64,000 bases of DNA from Nitrospira sp. (GCA_029194535.1 JARFXR010000001.1:744001-808000), one strand, 5' to 3'. Numbered from the stretch's first letter, positions 17,862-27,747 are shown. Notes: generated by a model from the letters alone, not told the origin. Program-made: numbers and translations.

Positions 17862-20800
17862 CGAGGCGGTACGCATCGAGCGGCCTCCTGATCGGCCTGC
17901 TGGCCGTACTCGCGGCCAGCCCCGTGGTCCGGGCACAAACCGGCACCGACTTCTTTCTGCATGGCACCGGACCCGATAACAACCCGCCGACCCTATTTCT
18001 GAATACGAACGCGCCGGCGGCCGCCACCGCGAAGTTCCGCGATTCAGCCGGGGTGAACTTCAACGGCGGCAACCTGTGGAAGGATATCGGGACCTGGCCG
18101 GCAGCGTCATCCCTGACGACCGGTACGCTTACCGCCCTGAGTGATCTCCATGTCTGGCTGGGTTTGAAGAACAGCGACGATCAAGGCACGCAATTCGATC
18201 TCCGGGCTGAGGTGCTCAAGAACGGCGCCGTGATCGCGACGGGCCTCACCCGCTGCATCACCGGGATTGTGCGCAATGCCAACCAAGCCAAGGAAGCCAC
18301 CGTCGCCTTCGGCTCCGTGCCCTCCACCCCGTTCGACGGCACGACGGATCAGCTCGCGATCAAGATCTCCACCCGCATCGGAACGAACCCCAACGACACC
18401 AAGTGCCCCGGCCACAACAACGCCGTCGGCCTGCGGCTGTACTTCGATGCTGTGAGCCGCCAGGCTCGGTTCGATGCCACGCTCGTGACGCAACAAACGC
18501 CGACTATCACGAACTTTACGCCCACGGAAGGCCCTGCCGGGACCTCTGTCACGATCACGGGAACCAATTTCGATTCGGTGCCAGCCAATAATACGGTTCA
18601 ATTCAATGGTGTTACCGCCGTCGTAACCTCCGCAGCGGCGACAACCATTGTCGCTACGGTTCCCCCTGGTGCCACGACCGGCCCCATCACTGTCACGACG
18701 GCAGCCGGCACAGCCACCAGCGCCACGAACTTCACCGTGCTCGCGGCACCGGCCATCACCGGGTTTTCGCCAGCGACGGGCCGCGCAGGCGTCACGGTGA
18801 CCGTCACCGGCACGAACTTCGTGAACGTTCAATCCGTCACCTTCAACGGCACCGCCGCGACGAACGTCACAATCCAGAACACCACGACGCTGACCGCAGT
18901 CGTGCCGTCCACCGCGACGACCGGCCCGCTGGCGGTCGCCACGACCGGCGGGGCTGCGACCTCGACCGGCCATTTCGTCGTGATCCCGACGCAAGACATG
19001 CAGCTGAGCGTCCTCCCTGCCACAATCACGATCCCATCATCCGGCGAGGCCTCCTTCGCCGTCGCGCTTACCGGCAGCGGCGGATTCACCAACGCGGCGA
19101 CCCTGGCCGCGACGGGTCTGCCCGGCGGGATGACGGCGTCGTTCCGCAACGCCACACTGACGGCGGGACAGAGTACGAGACTGACCGTCACGACAAACGG
19201 CGCCATTCCTGCCGGCCCGATATCGCTGACCGTGACGGCGACAGGACTGGTGAACGGTGTGTCGACGACACGCTCGGTGCCGGTTACCGCCCAGGTGCTG
19301 GCCTCGGGCGTGACCATGCTCGTGGGATTGGTGCTGGATGAAGACGATCAGCCGGTCAACGGCGCGCTCGTCACGCTGGGCGAGATGCAGGTCAGCACCG
19401 ATGACGGCGGCAACTTTGCGATGCAGAACCCGCCGGTCGGCGCAGAGCAACTGCTGCTCATCGACGGCGGGCCGGCCTCCACGCCGCAGCACAGTCTGCC
19501 GGTGATTCCCTACAAAGTGACAATCGTTGCGGGGCAGGCCAACGCACTGAGTTTCGTGCCGCATCTGCATTTCCAAAAGACCACCGGCCTGGTGGATATT
19601 TCCAATAGCAGCGTCGAACGGCTTGTGACCGATCCCGAACTGCCCGGTTTCCAAATGACGATCCCCGCCGGCGCCGTCATCACCGGATGGGACAACCAGC
19701 CGAATACGCGGATCTCCGTCCGGCAGGTGCCGTTGGATCGCACCCCCATCCCGCCGCTGCCCGGAGACCGTGTCGGAGTCAGCAGCTATATGGACTACTT
19801 CGACAAACCGGGGGGCGGCACCCCGTCCGAGCCAATCCCGATCACCTTTCCCAACGATCTCGGGGCGCCGCCCGGCACACAGGTGGAGCTGTGGTATTAC
19901 GATGAGGCGCCGGACGGCTCGCGGCCCAACCAGATGGCGCAGTACGGCACCGGCACCGTGTCCGCCAACGGCAGCCAGATCGTACCGGACATCGATCCCG
20001 CCACCGGGAAGCCCTTCGGCCAGCCGCGATTCTGTTGCGGGTCCGTGATGCCCGCGTGGTTGCGGGAGCTGTTGGATTTCGTGTCAGGGCTCGTCGGCGG
20101 CCCGGCAGTGGCGGCGGGAGGTGAAGGAGAAGCAGGGGGCGATCCCGTCGACCTCGGCACAGGAATCTTCGTGCTCAAGAAGACGGACCTGGTGCTACCG
20201 GGGCGGTTGCCGGTGACGATCACGCGCACCTACCGGACATTGGGGACGAATCTGGGTCCATTCGGCCTCGGCACCAGCCATACCTACGACGTCATCCTGC
20301 GGCAGGACGGAGACCTGCGGCGGCTGCTGTTGCCCGGCGGCGCCCGGGTGGCCTTTCCCAAGCAACCCGACGGGACGTTCCGCAATCTGACGGATCCGGC
20401 CTACCGCGGCGCAGTCCTCACGGAAGGCGGCGGCGGGCACAGTCTCCGGTTCAAGGATGGAACTGTCTGGACCTTCGGCTCGCCCTCTCTCAACGTGTCG
20501 TTCCTCATCGCCCAAGCCGACCGCAACGGCAACCAGCTCGCCTTCACTCGCACGGGCTCCACCGGTACGCTCACCACGATTACCGACGCAGTGGGCCGGC
20601 AGGTGCAATTCACCTATATCAACGATCGCGTCACGGAGATCCTCGATCCCCTCGGGCGCCGCGTGACCTATGCCTATGACAACAGCGGCCGCCTCGCCAC
20701 GGTCATGGATCCCGAAGGCGGCGTCACCCGCTACACCTACGACGCGCAGGGACGCATGCTCACGCTGACCGATGCGCGGGGCTTCACGTTTCTGACGAAC

Positions 20801-21133
20801 GAGTACGACGGCGCGGGCCGGGTGAGCCGACAGACCCAGGCGGACGGCGGCCTCTGGCAATTCGCCTACCAGACGAGCAGCGGAGTCATCACGCAGACCA
20901 CCGTCACGGATCCTCGGGGACATGTCACGACCAGCCGGTTTAACGGCCAGGGCTATACGCTGGACCGCACCGACGGCCAGGGGCAGACGACCCGGTCGCT
21001 CCGTGACGTGGCCACCAACCAGGTCCTCGCTACGACCGATGCCTTGGACCGCACGACCCAATTCGAGTACGATGCGGCGGGGAACGTGACGAAGGTTATC
21101 GATCCGGCGCTGCACGAAACCCGCTTCACGTAG
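17858..21133 (+). CDS. Rhs/YD-repeat protein, N-terminal part ending at an in-frame amber codon
   Basis: 1091 residues from a GTG start. A signal peptide (LLIGLLAVLAASPVVRA) is followed by a beta-rich domain, two IPT/TIG domains (about residues 215-300 and 300-380, each with the FTPTEGPAGTSVTITGTNF-type opening), a carboxypeptidase-regulatory-like domain (VGLVLDEDDQPVNGALV), a DUF6531 entry (DPVDLGTGIFVLKKTDLVLPG) and the first YD repeats. The frame meets TAG at 21131-21133 exactly where a YD repeat needs Tyr (RFT-stop-DAQ instead of RFTYDAQ). The frame continues open to 23272, so this is one gene of about 1804 codons split by a nonsense change. Confidence 0.85.
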   Translation: MTRRYASSGLLIGLLAVLAASPVVRAQTGTDFFLHGTGPDNNPPTLFLNTNAPAAATAKFRDSAGVNFNGGNLWKDIGTWPAASSLTTGTLTALSDLHVWLGLKNSDDQGTQFDLRAEVLKNGAVIATGLTRCITGIVRNANQAKEATVAFGSVPSTPFDGTTDQLAIKISTRIGTNPNDTKCPGHNNAVGLRLYFDAVSRQARFDATLVTQQTPTITNFTPTEGPAGTSVTITGTNFDSVPANNTVQFNGVTAVVTSAAATTIVATVPPGATTGPITVTTAAGTATSATNFTVLAAPAITGFSPATGRAGVTVTVTGTNFVNVQSVTFNGTAATNVTIQNTTTLTAVVPSTATTGPLAVATTGGAATSTGHFVVIPTQDMQLSVLPATITIPSSGEASFAVALTGSGGFTNAATLAATGLPGGMTASFRNATLTAGQSTRLTVTTNGAIPAGPISLTVTATGLVNGVSTTRSVPVTAQVLASGVTMLVGLVLDEDDQPVNGALVTLGEMQVSTDDGGNFAMQNPPVGAEQLLLIDGGPASTPQHSLPVIPYKVTIVAGQANALSFVPHLHFQKTTGLVDISNSSVERLVTDPELPGFQMTIPAGAVITGWDNQPNTRISVRQVPLDRTPIPPLPGDRVGVSSYMDYFDKPGGGTPSEPIPITFPNDLGAPPGTQVELWYYDEAPDGSRPNQMAQYGTGTVSANGSQIVPDIDPATGKPFGQPRFCCGSVMPAWLRELLDFVSGLVGGPAVAAGGEGEAGGDPVDLGTGIFVLKKTDLVLPGRLPVTITRTYRTLGTNLGPFGLGTSHTYDVILRQDGDLRRLLLPGGARVAFPKQPDGTFRNLTDPAYRGAVLTEGGGGHSLRFKDGTVWTFGSPSLNVSFLIAQADRNGNQLAFTRTGSTGTLTTITDAVGRQVQFTYINDRVTEILDPLGRRVTYAYDNSGRLATVMDPEGGVTRYTYDAQGRMLTLTDARGFTFLTNEYDGAGRVSRQTQADGGLWQFAYQTSSGVITQTTVTDPRGHVTTSRFNGQGYTLDRTDGQGQTTRSLRDVATNQVLATTDALDRTTQFEYDAAGNVTKVIDPALHETRFT

Positions 21134-23272
21134 GACGCGCAGTTTAATCGCGTGACGACGATCACGGATGCGTTGAACCACGTGACGGAATTCGGCTATG
21201 ATGCGGCCAACGGGAATCTGCTGACGGTGAAAGATCCGCTCACTCACACGACCACCCTCACCTACAATGCGTTTGGCCAGCCGCTGACGGTCACCGATCC
21301 GCTGACTCACCAGACCACGTTTGCCTATGATGCCAATGGCAATCTCATCACCACGACGGATCCCCTGGGGAACGCCACGCAGCGGGCCTACGACGCGGTG
21401 TCACGGCTCACGAGTCTGACCGATCCGCGGCAATTGCAGACTCAGTTCCGCTACGATGGGTTGAATCGAGTGACCGAGATTGCCGATGCCCGGCAGGGAA
21501 TCACGCGGTTTGGCTATGATCAAAATGGCAACTTGCTCTCGGTGCAGGATGCAAAGGCGCAGACGACGAATTACATCTATGATTCGATGGATCGGCTGTT
21601 CACACGGAAGGATGCGCTGAACAGAAGTGAAAGCTACCAGTACGATCCCGCCGGCAACTTGACGACCTTTACGGATCGCAAAGCGCAACCCGCCATCTTC
21701 CAATACGATGCGCTGAACCGCCGCACGCGAGCGGATTATGCGGACAGCAGTTTCACGACGTTCACGTACGATGTGGTGGGGCGGCTCACCCGGGCGACGG
21801 ATTCGACCTCCGGTGCCATCGACTTCTTCTATGACAATCTGGATCGGCTTGTTTTGGAACTCTCTCCGCAGGGTGCGGTGGCCTATGAGTACGATGCGAT
21901 CGGTCGTCGGACGAAAATGACGGTGGCTGGTCAAGCCCCGGTCACGTACCAGTATGATGCGGCGAGCCGGCTGACGCAGGTGGCGCAGGGTTCGTTGAGC
22001 ATTGGCCTTGGCTATGACGCCGCAGGCCGGCGGACCACCCTCACCTACCCGAACGGCACCAGCACCAGTTACACATATGACAATGCCAGCCGCCTGATGC
22101 GGATTCTGCACCAGGGGCCAGGCAGTACAACGATCGAGGATTTGGTCTACACCTACGATGCAGCGGGGAATCGCACGAGCCTGACCAGAGCGAATAGTGC
22201 CGCATCGCTCTTACCAGCCGCTGTCGCCTCAGCCACCTACGATGCGGCGAATCAACAGACGGCGTTTGCCGGTGCCACGCACACGTTCGATGCCAACGGG
22301 AATTTGACCAACGATGGGACGAACACCTATGTCTGGGACGCACGGAATCGGTTGGTATCGATCAGCGGTGGCACGACGGCGAGTTTCAATTATGATGCGC
22401 TTGGACGACGAACGAGCAAAACGATCAATGGCGTCACGACCAGCTTTCTCTATGATGGGAACAATATCGCGGCGGAGATCGGGAGCGGAGCAGTGGGGGC
22501 AAATTACCTACGCAGTCTGAACATCGATGAGCCGTTTATCCGGCAGACAGGCACCGGAAACGAGTTCTACCACACGGATGCGCTGGGCAGTAGTCTCGCC
22601 TTGAGCAATACACAGGGCGCTTCAGGGACGATGTATACCTATGAGCCGTTTGGAAAAACGACGGTGACAGGGAGCAGCGCGAATGCGTTTCAATACACGG
22701 GCCGGGAGAATGATGGGTCAGGGGTGTACTACTATCGAGCGCGCTATTACCAGCCGCGATTGCAGAGATTTATTGCTGAAGATCCGATCGGGTTTGCGGG
22801 AGGCATAAACATCTTCTCATACACAGAGAATAATCCTCTCGCATGGAAGGACCCCTTGGGTCTGATGGCAATGAGGCCAATATTCCCACGCGTCCCTCCT
22901 CCGCCTGTTACGCAACCCAAGCCTCCAGGGTGGACTCCAAATTGGGAGTGGCGATACCCGGCTACAAAAGGCGAACCTCGCTGGTTTGATCCAAATGGGG
23001 GAGAGTGGCGCTGGCATGCGCCCGACAAATGGCATCCGAATGGCCACTGGGACCATAACCCTTGGAATAACTGGAACAGTCCATGGCAGAACATTCCGCC
23101 TGGAGTCGTTCCCCCCGTAACGCCAGTCCCACTGATACCATCAGGTTCGCAAAGTGGAAATGGGCAAGGTGGAAATGGAGCAAATCAGGGGACTGGAAAT
23201 AGGAAAGATCCATCTCTTCCGCCCATACCGGATTGGCAGAAACGCTGTGTCCAAGATCCTATGTGCAGTTGA
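21134..23272 (+). pseudogene. Rhs core and toxin-like tip, C-terminal part beyond the amber codon
   Basis: This continues in the same frame as the preceding part; the first usable start is GTG 21152. It contains about twenty YD repeats (GYDAANGNLL, YDALNRRTRADY and so on), then the Rhs core end: YYYRARYYQPRLQRFIAEDP, FSYTENNPLAWKDPLGL. After that comes an unrelated 138-residue tip rich in Pro, Trp, His and Asn (GEPRWFDPNGGEWRWHAPDK, GHWDH). This layout is the hallmark of polymorphic toxins. The tip recalls short His/Trp-rich toxin domains (type 37 is one thought), but I cannot name it. It is expressed only by readthrough or internal initiation. Confidence 0.8.
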
Positions 23273-23307
23273 ATCGCCATCAAATGAATGCTGCCGTGAG
23301 AGGTCAT

Positions 23308-23736
23308 ATGGCTGAACCGACAAATCGCACAATCAAAATCTTGGTTGACTACTACGACGGGGCCTATGGGCCAACTATTCGAATAGACACTAAGTCCATG
23401 GAAGAACTTGTAAAAGTCAAAGAACTCTTGTCTCGTTTGACTCTGACTGATAAAGAAATTGATATCTCCACAAGTGATTTGTTCACTTTAAAAGGCGTCG
23501 AATCATTGATTCTGAAGCGCGTTCCGCCAGCGAGTAATCGAGAGAAGGCTCTTGAGAGATACAATCCTGACAGCCTTGCCTTTGAATGGGCACTGGCCTC
23601 TGAGGGATGGGAGAGATGTGTGGGATTAGTAGAAGGCTTAATCAACCACAACTCTCCTGCGCATCAATATTTAACGCGAGAGGGTTTCGACGACGCGCTA
23701 ATAGAACTTGCGTTTCAGGAAAGTGCTGGAGACTAG
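23308..23736 (+). CDS. Candidate immunity protein for the first Rhs tip
   Basis: About 142 residues from ATG 23308, preceded by GAGAGG; ATG 23284 is an in-frame alternative. It starts 35 bases after the Rhs tip. The protein is soluble, acidic and mixed alpha/beta (TIKILVDYYDG, EELVKVKELLSRL, SLAFEWALASEGWERCVGL), without known motifs. Base composition is clearly more AT-rich than the Rhs core, as is common for tip and immunity genes acquired by recombination. Position directly after a toxin-like tip is the basis for the call. Confidence 0.6.
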   Translation: MAEPTNRTIKILVDYYDGAYGPTIRIDTKSMEELVKVKELLSRLTLTDKEIDISTSDLFTLKGVESLILKRVPPASNREKALERYNPDSLAFEWALASEGWERCVGLVEGLINHNSPAHQYLTREGFDDALIELAFQESAGD

Positions 23737-23877
23737 GAAGTCGTACAACTTCTTGAAAATGCGGAAACTAATAGCGGAAACAATAAGACAGAGAAAGAAA
23801 ATAGGAACGGGCTGGATTTCTGATGATCGCTGAGCGACCACGGTGACCTCCTCGCCACAAGTAATCCCCTGAACCAC

Positions 23878-26043
23878 GTGACGGAATTCGGCTATGATGC
23901 GGCCACGGGCAATCTGCTCACGGTGAAAGATCCGCTGAATCATACGACGACGATCACCTACAATGCCTTTGGCCAACCGCTGACGGTCACCGATCCGCTG
24001 AACCACACGACGACCTTTGCCTATGATGCCAACGGCAATCTCATCACCACGACGGATCCTCTGGGGAACGCCACGCAGCGGGCCTACGACGCGGTGAGTC
24101 GATTGACCAGCCTCACTGACCCCCGGCAACTCCAGACCCAGTTCCGCTACGACAATCTGAACCGCGTCACCGAGATTGCCGATGCCCGGCAGGGCATCAC
24201 GCGATTCAATTACGATCCGAACGGGAACTTACTGTTGGTCCAAGACGCCAAGCTGCAGCCGACGACGTATACCTACGACAGCATGGACCAGCTGGGGACC
24301 AGAAAAGACGCCCTAAATAGAACCGAAAGCTACCAGTACGACTTGGCAGGGAATCTGACGCAGTTCACCGACCGCAAGAGCCAACCCGCGACCTTTCAAT
24401 ACGACGCGCTCAACCGAAGAATGCGGGCGGACTATGCCGACAGCTCCTTCACGACCTTCACATATGATGCTGTCGGGCGGCTGACGCGAGCGACAGATTC
24501 CGTTTCTGGAGCGATCGACTTTTTTTATGACAACCTGGACCGGCTCGTCTTGGAAGTCTCTCCGCTAGGCGCCGTGGCCTATGAATACGATGCGATTGGC
24601 AGAAGAACGACGATGACTGTGGCCGGTCAGGCGCCGGTGACATACGGCTATGATGCGACCTCCCGGTTGACCCAGGTGGTGCAGGGTTCGTTGGTTGTGG
24701 GAATTGGCTACGACGCGGCAGGACGAAGAACCAGTTTGACGTATCCAAACGGCACCGGCACCAGTTACACGTATGACAATGCGTCTCGTCTCTTGAGCAT
24801 CACGCATAACGGACCAAGTGGAGTGATCGAAAGCCTGACGTATACCTATGATGCGGCGGGGAATCGAACTTCACTGATACGTGCAAATGGCACTGCGAGC
24901 CTGCTGCCGACTGCAATCGCGTCAGCAACCTACGACGCGGCGAATCAGCAAACGGCGTTTGCCGGTGCCACGCACACGTTCGATGCCAATGGCAACCTGA
25001 CGAACGATGGGACGAACACCTACACCTGGGATGCCAGGAATCTACTGATCGGCATCAGCGGGGGGGTGACTGCGAGCTTTAGTTACGATCCACTGGGTCG
25101 AAGAGCTAGTAAGACCCTCGGGGGCACGACCACGCAGTTTCTCTATGACGGCAATGACATCGTCACCGAGTTCCAAGGCGGAGCAGCGACCGCAAGCTAC
25201 CTGCGATCATTGAACATCGATGAGCCGTTTGGAATCCTGCGGCAGGATGGTGTCTACTTTTCCATCTACGACGGCTTAGGCAGTACGCTGAACATTACGA
25301 ACCAATCTGGTACCTCCGCCGTTCAATACTCCTACGAACCGTTCGGCAAGACGCAGTCCTCTAATCCATCTTTCAAGAATCCATTCCAATTCACGGGCAG
25401 AGAAAACGACGATACGGGGCTCTACTATTACCGGACAAGATTTTACAGTCCCATAAATCACCGCTTCAGTAGGGAGGATTCGTTCTCGGGGAGTTACTTG
25501 ATCCCAGAAACTTTAAACCGATATGTGTATACTCTGAATGATCCTGTTTCATACTCTGATCCTTCTGGACTACTATCTCCACAAGCTGTTGCTACTCTTG
25601 GGGGTGCCTTCTTCGGTGGCGTCGGTGCCGCAACAGGTGCCATTGCACAAGGCATAACTCCTGGATCCGATCCTTTAGCTTTTGCTGTTATAACTGGGGT
25701 TGGAGCATCTACTGGAGCTGCACAAGGATTCATTCTCAGTCTTGGCCCGCTAGCTCCTCCTCCCGCAATTCTTGGTTCGCACATTGCAGGATTGAACAAT
25801 TTAGTCGCACAGTGGATCACAGGACGGAAACCCATAAATGTGGGCTCGGTCGTAGGCGCATTCATCGGAGGGGGTGCCGGAGGTGCTTTCAGAGCAGCAG
25901 CTCAAGCAGCAATTCGAAATGGGCTTGGTAATGCTGTGCCAACATCGATTGCGAATGCACTTGGCTCCGGGTTGGGGAGTGCCGGGGCTGTTGGATTTCC
26001 ATTAGTACTTTCGACCATCGGTGGACAAATAGGAGCACCGTAA
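23878..26043 (+). CDS. Displaced Rhs core with second C-terminal tip
   Basis: Similarity to the first Rhs core begins abruptly at about 23869 (matching 21173) and continues to the core end, with long stretches nearly identical in DNA. There is no N-terminal domain, signal peptide or ribosome site; the earliest start is GTG 23878, and the frame is open back only to TGA 23824-23826. The core ends NRYVYTLNDPVSYSDPSGLL and is followed by about 160 residues rich in Gly, Ala and hydrophobics (GGAFFGGVGAATGAIAQG, VVGAFIGGGAGGAFRAAAQA), which look membrane-active. This matches the displaced or orphan tip cassettes of rhs loci, held in reserve for recombination. Confidence 0.8.
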   Translation: MTEFGYDAATGNLLTVKDPLNHTTTITYNAFGQPLTVTDPLNHTTTFAYDANGNLITTTDPLGNATQRAYDAVSRLTSLTDPRQLQTQFRYDNLNRVTEIADARQGITRFNYDPNGNLLLVQDAKLQPTTYTYDSMDQLGTRKDALNRTESYQYDLAGNLTQFTDRKSQPATFQYDALNRRMRADYADSSFTTFTYDAVGRLTRATDSVSGAIDFFYDNLDRLVLEVSPLGAVAYEYDAIGRRTTMTVAGQAPVTYGYDATSRLTQVVQGSLVVGIGYDAAGRRTSLTYPNGTGTSYTYDNASRLLSITHNGPSGVIESLTYTYDAAGNRTSLIRANGTASLLPTAIASATYDAANQQTAFAGATHTFDANGNLTNDGTNTYTWDARNLLIGISGGVTASFSYDPLGRRASKTLGGTTTQFLYDGNDIVTEFQGGAATASYLRSLNIDEPFGILRQDGVYFSIYDGLGSTLNITNQSGTSAVQYSYEPFGKTQSSNPSFKNPFQFTGRENDDTGLYYYRTRFYSPINHRFSREDSFSGSYLIPETLNRYVYTLNDPVSYSDPSGLLSPQAVATLGGAFFGGVGAATGAIAQGITPGSDPLAFAVITGVGASTGAAQGFILSLGPLAPPPAILGSHIAGLNNLVAQWITGRKPINVGSVVGAFIGGGAGGAFRAAAQAAIRNGLGNAVPTSIANALGSGLGSAGAVGFPLVLSTIGGQIGAP

Positions 26044-26045
26044 CC

Positions 26046-26387
26046 ATGGAAAGGCCTAATTCGAGGTATGAAGGCTATTGGTACTTAGCTATCGCCGTTT
26101 TAGCCATTAGCCTCGGTCCTGTTTTACTGGCCTTTCGTGCCAGTAGTGCTTCATCCTCGGAGAAGTTGATATACATCACGCTCTTTGTTCCTTTAGGCCT
26201 ATTCGTGATCCTTATAAACTACATGCGGGAAAAGACGCAGGCTTTAACGGAATCGAATTCCAACGTCCAACAAGATCTTGTGGCTAGGCTCAATAAGAAG
26301 TATAGAAAGTATTTACTCTTCTATATTCCAATCACCATCATATGTGTGAGCTTGTATGCATGGATTCTTCTTGGGGGTAAGTTCTGA
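26046..26387 (+). CDS. Small membrane protein, candidate immunity protein for the second tip
   Basis: 113 residues beginning two bases after the stop of the displaced Rhs cassette. Three hydrophobic segments are visible: YLAIAVLAISLGPVLLAF, LIYITLFVPLGLFVILI and LFYIPITIICVSLYAWILL, separated by charged loops. A membrane immunity protein next to a Gly/Ala-rich hydrophobic tip fits a toxin acting on membranes. AT-rich composition again differs from the Rhs core. No family recognised. Confidence 0.55.
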   Translation: MERPNSRYEGYWYLAIAVLAISLGPVLLAFRASSASSSEKLIYITLFVPLGLFVILINYMREKTQALTESNSNVQQDLVARLNKKYRKYLLFYIPITIICVSLYAWILLGGKF

Positions 26388-26404
26388 AAAGAGGAAAAGA
26401 CAAC

Positions 26405-26768
26405 ATGAGTTGCCCCCATTGCCAGGGGAAGACTGGTTGAAGGCACACTAGGACCTATCTCAAAACGTTTGTCGATGAGGGAACAGCTTCTCTCTACCGG
26501 TATGAGGCACGAGCAACTTGTGGAATCCTTGGAAATACCACGGTTAACATCCTGAACGTGCATACGTAACATCCTTCGGAATGCCGGTTATTCAATTTTG
26601 AGATAGGTTCTAGAAGGAGTTTCGTTTCAATCGCTTGCTGACGTCAAAAAAATGTTCTCTTCGGGCGTGTACGGCATTCGCGCAATCGTATGTGCTAGTT
26701 GTGGCCGGATCGTAGAACTTTCAATTGACCCAGAAACTCTGTACAAGATGATCTTGAAGAAAGATTAA
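26405..26768 (+). pseudogene. Broken small zinc-ribbon gene interrupted by a MITE-like insertion
   Basis: The left part begins with an ATG and encodes CPHCQGKTG, then stops at TGA 26438-26440. The right part, after the insertion at 26448-26613, is an open coding stretch with VKKMFSSGVYGIRAIVCASC, then GRIVELSIDPETLYKMILKK and a TAA at 26766-26768. Together the two CxxC pairs would make one small zinc-ribbon protein. The halves are out of frame as well as separated, so the gene is dead. Confidence 0.6.
26448..26613. mobile_element. MITE-like insertion with terminal inverted repeats
   Basis: The 18-base left end CTAGGACCTATCTCAAAA is complementary to the right end (26596-26613) at 17 of 18 positions. 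Both ends carry CTAG, a likely target duplication. The 166-base segment has no transposase gene. Ends of the type GACCTATCTCAAAA occur in some DDE transposon families, so it is probably mobilised in trans or is a deletion derivative. Confidence 0.65.
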
Positions 26769-26813
26769 ACGGACAATCCATAACAAGTGGAGACGGATGC
26801 ATGGACAGTTGAG

Positions 26814-26969
26814 ATGAAGACGATTCAATTCGTAGGATGGTGGGTGCTTTTGTCGCTGCTCGTGAGTCCTCTCGGATTGCCCATCGCCGCCCAAGCGAAT
26901 CTTAACCGGGCGCCTTCCGACCCATTCGCTGATAGATATGATCGGATCGTAAGCTCCCCGAAAAAGTAG
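26814..26969 (+). pseudogene. Signal-peptide fragment cut off by IS-like debris
   Basis: About 51 residues from ATG 26814: a clear signal peptide (FVGWWVLLSLLVSPLGLPIAAQA) and a short polar mature part. The last codons lie in sequence that looks like an insertion-sequence end (CCCCGAAAAAGTAGACAG, around 26957-26974, then AAGGAGAAC). The gene therefore seems truncated by an insertion whose body is gone. Product unknown. Confidence 0.4.
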
Positions 26970-26998
26970 ACAGTCCATAAGGAGAACTTTCTGGCACA
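26952..26998 (+). other. Possible remnant of an IS3-like left end
   Basis: CTCCCCGAAAAAGTAGACAG followed by a ribosome-site-like AAGGAGAAC resembles the left end and transposase leader of IS3-type elements. No transposase coding follows; the REP-transposase element starts 18 bases later. Assignment is by pattern memory only. Confidence 0.3.
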
Positions 26999-27041
26999 AT
27001 AGTCACCTTAGGAAAGGATAAAAGGGGTCGGGAGTCTTTTC

Positions 27042-27070
27042 TTGACATGAGTGTCGGCGTACAGTATAAC
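27042..27070 (+). promoter_or_regulatory. Consensus promoter of the copy 2 transposase (leaderless)
   Basis: TTGACA (27042-27047), 17 bases, TATAAC (27065-27070); the ATG follows five bases later, as in copy 1. Confidence 0.75.
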
Positions 27071-27075
27071 TCCGC

Positions 27076-27747
27076 ATGCCGCGCCGCCCTCGTCTTGCTG
27101 CTGGTGATCTTGCCTATCATGTGTTGAATCGCCGTGTCGGACGCTTGTCGTTGTTCCAGAAGCCCGCCGACTATGCTGCGTTCGAGAAGATTTTGGCCGA
27201 CGCCCATGCGGCCACTCGCCTGCGCATTTCAGCCTATTGCCTGATGCCGAATCATTGGCATCTGCTGGTGTGGCCCCGACGAGATGGAGAGCTCTCCGAA
27301 GTCCTTCGGTGGATCACCGTGACACACACCCAACGCTGGCATGCCCATCACAAGACGGCTGGAACAGGGCCGGTCTATCAAGGCCGCTTTAAGTCGTTTC
27401 CGGTGCAAACGGACGAGCACTTTCTCACAGTCGCCCGTTATGTGGAGCGCAATGCGCTCCGTGCCAAGTTGGTAGACCGAGCTCAAGAGTGGCAGTGGGG
27501 GAGTCTCTGGCGTCGCGCACAAAGCGATCGAACACTCAGTGCGTGGCTGAGCGACTGGCCGATTGATGTCCCGCGCGATTGGATCGCACGGGTGAATCGC
27601 GCGCAAGGCGTCGCGGAGTTGGACGCGATTCGGACGAGTGTGCAACGCGGACGGCCGTTTGGCGACGAGAGTTGGGTGCGACGGATGGCGAAGCGCTTCG
27701 GGATGGAATCCACGCTGCGCCCACGGGGCCGACCGAAGGGTACGTGA
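27076..27747 (+). CDS. REP-associated tyrosine transposase (Y1/IS200-like), copy 2
   Basis: Encodes the same 223-residue protein as copy 1, including the HWHLLVWP metal motif and the GRFKSFPVQTDEHF block. Lack of any divergence between the copies points to recent duplication or gene conversion, and both genes appear intact. It is the last element before housekeeping genes resume on the right. Confidence 0.93.
   Translation: MPRRPRLAAGDLAYHVLNRRVGRLSLFQKPADYAAFEKILADAHAATRLRISAYCLMPNHWHLLVWPRRDGELSEVLRWITVTHTQRWHAHHKTAGTGPVYQGRFKSFPVQTDEHFLTVARYVERNALRAKLVDRAQEWQWGSLWRRAQSDRTLSAWLSDWPIDVPRDWIARVNRAQGVAELDAIRTSVQRGRPFGDESWVRRMAKRFGMESTLRPRGRPKGT

Noticed and set aside
20195-21310. 371-codon minus-strand frame opposite the Rhs repeats, with repeat-like sequence
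   Set aside because: Its regularity is the mirror of the YD repeats on the plus strand; no ribosome site.
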